DNA of 20,794 nt. Source: JBKECA01 sp047973435. Lineage in GTDB: Bacteria > Planctomycetota > Planctomycetia > Planctomycetales > Planctomycetaceae. The translations under genes were made by a program, and so were the position numbers. Shown here in pieces: positions 6,844 through 12,490 of this stretch. Below the pieces are notes generated by a model. It was not told the DNA's origin and did no database searches. It saw only the letters and a program-made list of their open reading frames with translations. The stretch covers positions 1-20,794 of the forward strand of contig JBKECA010000059.1 in assembly GCA_047973435.1 (NCBI GenBank), in the 5' to 3' direction. Position 1 is the stretch's first letter. The number at the start of each line of letters is the position of its first letter.

Positions 6844-7745
6844 TACGTGGGAACAGCAACCGGTTCGCGGCGACCATCGCTGTGCAGCGAGCCGTGCATC
6901 AAGAATCGGCTTGTGGCGGCGATGATCTCAGGGTTGGCTGGCAGTAAAGAGTGGAAGCAGTTGATCTTAAGAGAATCGCTGGCACCGGGCAGCATCGTGG
7001 ACTCGACTGTCACGACGCCATCGTCGTCGCCGGGGATCAAGGGGTTGAAACCTTGTGAGGTCCCTTTGGCTCCCGCGATGACGGCGAATTCAAAGTGCGG
7101 CGTTGGCAGTGAGGCGATCAGGCCGGTCGCGGCCTCAATCAATTGCTGTCCCGCAGGACCGTAGAGTGCTTGATAGATCGCGTTCGCCTGGACGAGATTG
7201 GCCATTCTCGCGCCGAGATTCGGGACGCCGAGCATGACCATGCGGTGCAAACGGGGGTCCGGATTGTCGGCGGTCTGCTGCAGGTAGGAGCGGACGATCA
7301 GGCCCCCCATGCTGTGGACAACGAAGTTAATCTCTGCGACACCATCGAGACCGGCGATAACCTGCCGCAGAAAGGCAGCCGATTCGGGAATCGACACGCG
7401 CGTGCTGGGGTAGTCGAAAGGAACCGGCAGGTAGCCGGACATCGCCAGTTGCGTCTGCATTGCTTCGAACGACTTTGACGAACGGATGATACCGTGCACG
7501 AGAATGACAGCCTGGCCGGTCAGCGGGGCGAGTCTTCGATGCGAGCGGATCTGGCCGAGCGTGGCGAAGCATTGCTCGCGAGTCCCCCAGGCGTGCCGTA
7601 CATCTTTAGGATCCAGCAGGCGGTAGTGCTTCGAGTAGATGTGCTGCTGAATCCGCCAGCCCCGAAAATGGTGCACATCGCCCCAGAATTGCAGGCCACC
7701 CAACGTCGGAAGTCGCAAGTTGTAGTTGAACGAGATGGGAGACAT
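6837..7745 (-). CDS. Alpha/beta hydrolase, lipase-like
   Basis: This 302-residue protein has the alpha/beta-hydrolase core. An oxyanion segment VILVHGIIRSS lies near residue 84. The nucleophile elbow is VVHSMGGLIV with Ser145, where the first Gly of the usual GxSxG is Val. Asp in the GDDDG run (240-242) and His265 (NCFHSLLPANPEI) are likely acid and base. The arrangement and the NLGARMA segment after the elbow resemble PGAP1-like and triacylglycerol lipase families. No signal peptide is evident, so it is probably cytoplasmic or membrane-associated. It converges on the ACP gene; a link to acyl-lipid metabolism is suggestive only. No SD is visible upstream of the ATG, where a GA/GT microsatellite begins within 20 bases. 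Confidence 0.9.
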   Translation of the reverse strand: MSPISFNYNLRLPTLGGLQFWGDVHHFRGWRIQQHIYSKHYRLLDPKDVRHAWGTREQCFATLGQIRSHRRLAPLTGQAVILVHGIIRSSKSFEAMQTQLAMSGYLPVPFDYPSTRVSIPESAAFLRQVIAGLDGVAEINFVVHSMGGLIVRSYLQQTADNPDPRLHRMVMLGVPNLGARMANLVQANAIYQALYGPAGQQLIEAATGLIASLPTPHFEFAVIAGAKGTSQGFNPLIPGDDDGVVTVESTMLPGASDSLKINCFHSLLPANPEIIAATSRFLMHGSLHSDGRREPVAVPTYR

Positions 7746-7761
7746 GATTGCCGTGGCGCGC

Positions 7762-7802
7762 GAGAGAGAGAGAGAGAGTGTGTGTGTGAGTGTGTGTGTG
7801 TG
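7762..7802. repeat. GA/GT dinucleotide microsatellite in a divergent promoter region
   Basis: About eight GA units (7762-7778) run directly into about five GT/TG units, one GA, and about six more GT units. The tract lies 17 bases upstream of the lipase-like start codon and within the 231-bp gap to the divergent xdhC-like gene. Such tracts are prone to slipped-strand length change and could alter promoter or 5' leader spacing. Confidence 0.9.
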
Positions 7803-7976
7803 GACTCGGTGCGAATGCTGTTTCTGGTTCGGGCTGAGAGGCGATCTTTGCGTTAGAATATCACGCGGATTAAATCCGGCCTGCAGTCACAGGGGAATGG
7901 CTTCGTGCGTCCGAGACGCTTGCGTGCCGGGACGCCGTCGCTTGAAATAGACGGCTTTGGTTCCGAGACAACTCGC

Positions 7977-9068
7977 ATGACATCGCTGTTGCAAACACTG
8001 GTACAGGCCGTTTCGGCTGGGCGAGGGGTCTGTTACACGGCCCTGGTCGAGACGCGTGGCTCGACGCCTCAGAAGGCGGGCGCGCAGATGCTGGTGTTTT
8101 CCGATGGCTCGCAGGCGGGAACCCTCGGTGGCGGCTGTGTGGAGGCGGATGTCAAACGGCAGGCACTGGAAAGGCTGACCGGCGGCGGAAGTCGGGTCTT
8201 GAGTTTTACGCTCGATCATGATTACGGCTGGGACGACGGACTGATCTGCGGCGGTCGTATGCAGATGCTGGTGGACCCATGCCCGGCCGGGAGCGACGTC
8301 GACTATTACCGACGCTACTCGGAACTGGTCGACACCGGTGCGGGCTGCACGGAGGTGGTGGCGATCGAGCCGACGCACGACGGATTGAATGCGGGGGCCC
8401 AGCTGTTATTCGATGCACAGGGGGAATTGACGGCCTCTCGTGGCGTCAATCGGGAAGCGGTCTTACCCGCGACGTCGGCTGTGCAGTCGGTATTGCGTCC
8501 GCTCGCGATGCGGCCCCGGCCCTACCAGGCCAACGGACTGTCGTTTCTGACGCAACTGCCCCGGTGCCGACTGGTGATTGTCGGCGGCGGGCATGTCGGT
8601 CAGAGGGTGGCACAACTCGCCAGCGAAGTCGACTTCGATGTCTGGGTCTTCGATGACCGCGAGAGCTATTGCCGTTCCGAATTGTTTCCGACTGCGGCCC
8701 AACGGGTCTGCGCCCCGTTCGAGACCGCGCTAAGTCAGTTGACCCTGTCCGCGTCCGACTTTTGCATCATTGTCACACGGGGACATCAGCACGATCAGGC
8801 GGCGCTGTTTCAGGTGGTCAACAAGCCCGCACGGTACCTGGGGATGATCGGCAGCAAGCGGAAGATTCGGATGATCTTTGATGACCTTCGCCGAGCGGGG
8901 GTCTCCGACGACACACTCCGCCGCGTGCATGCGCCGCTGGGACTGGATATCGGCTCGCAAACTGTCCCGGAGATTGCCGTCAGCATTGTGGCGGAACTGA
9001 TTGCCGAACGAAACAACGACCGTCGACGAGCCTCGGCGATTGATTCGACATTCTCTGGGGCGACATGA
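7977..9068 (+). CDS. XdhC/CoxI family molybdenum-cofactor insertion protein
   Basis: The protein has 363 residues from the ATG at 7977; a GTG at 7905, preceded by AGGGGA, would add 24 residues and is a real alternative. The N-terminal XdhC_CoxI domain holds AALVETRGSTP-like and GTLGGGCVEADV motifs (Cys54), the latter linked to cofactor binding in the family. The C-terminal XdhC_C Rossmann domain starts RLVIVGGGHVGQRVAQLA (glycine-rich loop 203-208) and includes VTRGHQHD and YLGMIGSKRK. XdhC proteins bind molybdenum cofactor, promote its sulfuration and deliver it to xanthine-dehydrogenase-type enzymes in the cytoplasm. The stop codon overlaps the downstream moeA-like start (ATGA), indicating translational coupling. 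No molybdoenzyme gene is in the window, so the client is unknown. Confidence 0.9.
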   Translation: MTSLLQTLVQAVSAGRGVCYTALVETRGSTPQKAGAQMLVFSDGSQAGTLGGGCVEADVKRQALERLTGGGSRVLSFTLDHDYGWDDGLICGGRMQMLVDPCPAGSDVDYYRRYSELVDTGAGCTEVVAIEPTHDGLNAGAQLLFDAQGELTASRGVNREAVLPATSAVQSVLRPLAMRPRPYQANGLSFLTQLPRCRLVIVGGGHVGQRVAQLASEVDFDVWVFDDRESYCRSELFPTAAQRVCAPFETALSQLTLSASDFCIIVTRGHQHDQAALFQVVNKPARYLGMIGSKRKIRMIFDDLRRAGVSDDTLRRVHAPLGLDIGSQTVPEIAVSIVAELIAERNNDRRRASAIDSTFSGAT

Positions 9069-11065
9069 ATTCCGCCGCCGCACAAGCTGCCCGTCAGCAA
9101 CAGTTCCTGCAGGTCCTGACGCGGGATGAAGCCGAACAGCGGTTCCGCAAACATCTGCGTCTGCAGCCGCTTGGAACGGAGACAGTGGCGCTCTCTCGTG
9201 CCCTGGGGCGCGTTGCAGCTCGCGATCAGACAGCGACTGTCGACGTACCGGGATTCGACCGCTCGAACGTGGATGGTTTCGCACTCCGCAGCGCCAATAC
9301 GATTGGCGCGGCCGAAGAGACGCCGATTGCGTTCGTCCTCAACGCGGAAGTCTTGTCCCCCGGAGTGCGGCCCTCTCAGCCGGTTCTTGATGGAACGGCC
9401 ACAACCATCGCCACGGGCGGTATGTTCCCCCGCGGTGCCGATGCCGTCGTGATGATCGAGCATGCCGATGTCGAAACTGCACCCGACGGAGTCGCCCGGT
9501 TGTTCATTCGTCGTCCTGCGGCGCCGGGAGACTTTGTGACGTTCGCCGGGACGGATCTGTCGCGGGGGGAAGTCGGTGTCTGGCAGGGACAGGTTCTCTC
9601 AGCACGCGAGATTGGCATCCTGGCGGCGATTGGCTGCGCCGAGGTCGAGGTCTTCCGGCGTCCGCGCGTCGCCATCTTGTCCACTGGAGATGAAGTTGTG
9701 CCCCCAGGACAACCACTGCCGACGGGAGCCGTCTACGACAGCAATTCCTACATCGTGGCGGCGACTGTTGAGGAGTTGGGGGGCGAACCGGTGCTGCTGG
9801 GGTGTGTACCGGATGAGGAATCTCAGCTGGAGGCGGCGCTGCTGCGGTGTCTGGAGCAGGACGTCGTTGTCCTTTCCGGAGGGACGTCCAAAGGGGCGGG
9901 CGATCTTTCGTATCGAGTCGTCAGTCGTTTGAGCGATCCGGGGATCGTGGCGCATGGCGTTGCACTCAAGCCGGGTAAACCAGTCTGTCTGGCGGTCACC
10001 CAGGGAAAGCCGGTGGTTATTCTGCCGGGTTTTCCAACCTCGGCGATCTTCACGTTTCACGAGTTCCTTTCACCCGTGATCCGCGCATTGGCCGGTCGCC
10101 CCCCGGAGGATCGCAGCCATGTGATGGCGCAGCTGCCGCTGCAGATCAACTCCGATCGCGGACGTATGGAGTACAACCTGGTCAGTCTCGTTGACACTGC
10201 GGAAGGGCTTGCTGCGTACCCCATTGGCAAGGGCTCTGGTTCGGTAACAACTTTTAGTCATGCAGATGGCTTCATTCGTATCGATCAGCACACGGAGATT
10301 GTTCCTGCTGGCAGTGATGTCGAAGTCACGTTGCTGGACCGCGGGCTGCAGCCGGCGGATCTGGTGGTGATGGGGAGTCACTGTCTGGGACTGGAGCGGC
10401 TGTTGTCGCAATTGCGGACGCAGGGCTGGCGAGTGAAGTCGCTGTCGATCGGCAGCCAGGGGGGCTTGCTGGCGGCGCAGCGAGGGGAGTGCGACGTGGC
10501 GGGTATGCACCTCCTCGATCCGCAATGCGGCGAGTACAACCGACCATTCCTTGACGAGACTCTCGAACTGCTCCCCGGCTACCAGCGGATGCAATGCCTG
10601 ATCTATCGCCCCGGCGATCGGCGTTTTGAGGGCCGCACTGCATCCGATGCACTACAGGGAATTCAAGTAGATGCAGACTGCCTACTGGTGAATCGCAACC
10701 CCGGCAGCGGGACGCGCATTCTTTTGGACCGTTTACTCGATCAGACGAACTGGCCGCGCCAGCAAAGACCACCGGGCTATGCAGTGCAGGTCAAGTCGCA
10801 TCACGCCGTTGCCGCGGCGATTGCACAGCAGCGGGCGGACTGGGGAATTGCGATTGACACCGTTGCTCGCGACTATGGCCTGGCAGCGATCCCGCTGCAG
10901 GCGGAGCATTACGATTTCGTCCTTCCGCGCAGTCGGCGCGACCGGCCAGCCGTTCGCGCATTCGTTCAGCTGCTGTCTGACCCGGAAGTCCAGCAGCAGC
11001 TGCAGGAAATGGGTTTGACACCGATCCGTTCCTCAGAATTCGGGGCAGACTCACCGACGACATGA
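9065..11065 (+). CDS. moeA: Molybdopterin molybdenumtransferase fused to a PBP-like domain
   Basis: This 666-residue protein is about 250 residues longer than plain MoeA. The MoeA part (about 15-425) carries DRSNVDGFA (65-73), the MoCF motifs STGDEVVPPG (206-215) and SGGTSKGAGD (271-280), KPGKPV and LPGFPTSA (320-327). It inserts molybdate into adenylylated molybdopterin. From about residue 432 (LQPADLVVMGSHCLGLERLL) a periplasmic-binding-protein-like domain follows, with GSQGGLLAAQRGECDVAGMHLLDP, GSGTRILLDRLL and an HHAVAAAIAQQRADWGIAI segment. Such MoeA-PBP fusions are known in bacteria and archaea, and the second domain is thought to sense or hold molybdate or a related ligand. The start codon overlaps the xdhC-like stop by 4 bp, so the two are one operon. 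Confidence 0.93.
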   Translation: MNSAAAQAARQQQFLQVLTRDEAEQRFRKHLRLQPLGTETVALSRALGRVAARDQTATVDVPGFDRSNVDGFALRSANTIGAAEETPIAFVLNAEVLSPGVRPSQPVLDGTATTIATGGMFPRGADAVVMIEHADVETAPDGVARLFIRRPAAPGDFVTFAGTDLSRGEVGVWQGQVLSAREIGILAAIGCAEVEVFRRPRVAILSTGDEVVPPGQPLPTGAVYDSNSYIVAATVEELGGEPVLLGCVPDEESQLEAALLRCLEQDVVVLSGGTSKGAGDLSYRVVSRLSDPGIVAHGVALKPGKPVCLAVTQGKPVVILPGFPTSAIFTFHEFLSPVIRALAGRPPEDRSHVMAQLPLQINSDRGRMEYNLVSLVDTAEGLAAYPIGKGSGSVTTFSHADGFIRIDQHTEIVPAGSDVEVTLLDRGLQPADLVVMGSHCLGLERLLSQLRTQGWRVKSLSIGSQGGLLAAQRGECDVAGMHLLDPQCGEYNRPFLDETLELLPGYQRMQCLIYRPGDRRFEGRTASDALQGIQVDADCLLVNRNPGSGTRILLDRLLDQTNWPRQQRPPGYAVQVKSHHAVAAAIAQQRADWGIAIDTVARDYGLAAIPLQAEHYDFVLPRSRRDRPAVRAFVQLLSDPEVQQQLQEMGLTPIRSSEFGADSPTT

Positions 11066-11105
11066 ACTGCCCGGAAGTGAAGACCGAGAAGCTCTGAAAT
11101 AGGCC

Positions 11106-11191
11106 TATACCGCACGCGGTCCATGTTGATACGTTTTGCCTCGCGGGGCTTTAACGGCCGAATCAACTCACTCGCTGCCGCAGGCAGTATA
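11106..11191 (+). repeat. Element A, copy 2 (86-bp hairpin repeat)
   Basis: It begins TATACCGCACGCGGTCC, ends CCGCAGGCAGTATA, and aligns without gaps to copy 3 at about 80 of 86 positions by hand count. The internal core TGATACGTTTTGCCTCG and the right-arm block GGGGCTTTAACG are conserved. Its last base is the first base of element B, so the two repeats touch. Confidence 0.9.
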
Positions 11192-11411
11192 AATGACCGT
11201 GCGCGCAATTTGGACAGTCAACGGGGACACGAAAAATTCGAATACGGAATCTCGAAATCCGAAGCGAGAGGGCATCGTGACTCGAAGCTCGTTCGGGTTG
11301 AGGAGATTCTCTCGCTGCGCAGGAGCTGCGAGCGGAGCCAATTCGTAATTCGAAACTTCGTATTCGAAATTCGCGTCTGGCTGCGCGCCCAAAACTCGCG
11401 CACGGTCATTT
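11191..11411. mobile_element. Element B: 221-bp MITE-like element with perfect 15-bp terminal inverted repeats
   Basis: AAATGACCGTGCGCG (11191-11205) and its exact reverse complement CGCGCACGGTCATTT (11397-11411) bound a non-coding element. A second, imperfect inverted pair lies inside: the TTCGAATACGGAATCTCG region near 11231 against the CGAAACTTCGTATTCGAA region near 11350. Much of the element could therefore fold on itself. It encodes no protein of note, so it fits a miniature inverted-repeat element or structured intergenic repeat. No clear target-site duplication is visible because the left end merges with element A. Confidence 0.65.
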
Positions 11412-11704
11412 CGCGATCGCATTGCTCTTTTTGCGGCGACCGCTGTGAAGGAAGTGACCCGGACGCTGGGGAAGTCGTTCGATATGGGGGAGTTCGCCGT
11501 CAGTGTCCGGGCCTCTCTCCCTGCAAGAGCCGCCTCAGTGTGAACAAAGCGAAAGCCCCGGCCCAGATCCCGTCCTGGATTGACGCTGCGCGACTCGCCA
11601 TGTTTTAATGATTGTCGAGGCACACCATCGCGAGAACGTACCGTCTGGTCATAGCAGGCACGGCAGCGGACTCGGGCGATCGTGATTGAGGAAAAATTGC
11701 CGGT

Positions 11705-12019
11705 ATGTCACATCAGCTTCTCGAAACGATGCCGCTCCGCGATCGGATTCGTGAGGCGGAGCGACTGGCGCGGGAGTTAACCGAGCATCTGGAACTCGGT
11801 TTCCTGACCAAGATTCATGCCGCGCGTTCGCTGACGCGAAAGGAAGGCCAGACCGGTGGCGAGCATGTGACCGACATCTCGGTTCGAACCGCGGTCGACG
11901 CGGCACTCACCAGCCATGAGTACACCGTCGAGTTGACCCGCAAACTCGACCGGCTCCTCGATTCCATCAATCGAGAGACCAATTCGCTCGTTTCGGGAAA
12001 CATGTCTGCTGAATCCTGA
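11705..12019 (+). CDS. Small hypothetical helical protein
   Basis: This 104-residue reading frame starts with ATG at 11705, with GAGG about 13 bases upstream, somewhat far for an SD. The product is charged and probably mostly helical (LRDRIREAERLARELTEHLEL, ELTRKLDRLLDSINRETNSL) with few Gly and one Pro, suggesting paired helices or a short coiled coil. No signal peptide, membrane helix or known motif is evident. Codon use resembles the neighbouring genes, unlike the frames in the surrounding repeats. It stands alone between element A copies 2 and 3. I do not recognise the family. Confidence 0.6.
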   Translation: MSHQLLETMPLRDRIREAERLARELTEHLELGFLTKIHAARSLTRKEGQTGGEHVTDISVRTAVDAALTSHEYTVELTRKLDRLLDSINRETNSLVSGNMSAES

Positions 12020-12188
12020 GGGGGTCATGGTCGTCCCGCTGCTGGATCGCCATTGAACCGGATACTGCCGATTGCACAGACTGATGTGAGGCCAGCATGC
12101 GGTCTGCACAGATCAATCCCTGCCTTTCTGATACGGTTCAGACGCACAGGTTCGGAAGCCGACAACTTTGCCGGATCGCAGGCGACTT

Positions 12189-12274
12189 TATACTGCCCGC
12201 GGCAATGAGTGAGATGATTCGGACGTTAAAGCCCCGCGAGGCAAAACGTATCAACATTGACCGCGTGCGGTATA
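12189..12274 (-). repeat. Element A, copy 3 (86-bp hairpin repeat, inverted)
   Basis: Read on the minus strand it starts TATACCGCACGCGGTCAATG and ends CCGCGGGCAGTATA. It matches copy 2 at about 80 and copy 1 at about 73 of 86 positions by hand count, without gaps. It lies upstream of the kinase gene, in the opposite orientation to copies 1 and 2. Confidence 0.9.
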
Positions 12275-12301
12275 GTCCCGTAGCTGCTAGAATCTTGTCG
12301 A

Positions 12302-12317
12302 CGGGGAAAGTTCCCCG
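12302..12317. promoter_or_regulatory. Perfect 7+7 dyad upstream of the kinase gene
   Basis: CGGGGAA (12302-12308) and TTCCCCG (12311-12317) are exact inverted repeats around AG. The size and symmetry fit a dimeric repressor or activator site, about 175 bp upstream of the kinase start. There is no direct evidence of binding; it may also be a chance palindrome. Confidence 0.3.
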
Positions 12318-12490
12318 AATGTTTCCGAGAGCTTGTCGGTTGTTGATGGGGTCCCGGAACAAGCACGATGTCCTGTCGAATGGCGCTGTTCTGGCGTCGA
12401 ACTCAAATTGTGACGACCCGTTCAATGCGATAGCCGCCTGCGGCCGTTGTGTTTCGCGATGATGCCTCGATTCACCTAACTCCCCCGACT

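Larger units (their letters stand above)
11066..11704. other. 640-bp repeat-filled gap
   Basis: The gap after the moeA-like gene holds element A copy 2 (11106-11191), the 221-bp element B (11191-11411), and about 290 bp of unassigned DNA (11412-11704). Open frames across it (for example 11123-11608 plus, 11168-11623 minus) are built largely from the repeats and are unlikely to be genes. No terminator with a U-tract is visible right after the moeA-like stop. Confidence 0.65.
12020..12490. other. 470-bp gap upstream of the kinase gene
   Basis: The gap holds the inverted element A copy 3 (12189-12274) and a short perfect dyad (12302-12317). No convincing gene lies in it; open frames at 12097-12462 plus and 12138-12425 minus cross the repeat. 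The kinase promoter should lie between the repeat and 12490, but I see no clear consensus. Confidence 0.6.

Noticed and set aside
11123..11623. Open frames on both strands across elements A and B
   Set aside because: They are composed mostly of repeat sequence and mirror each other; no ribosome binding site or domain.
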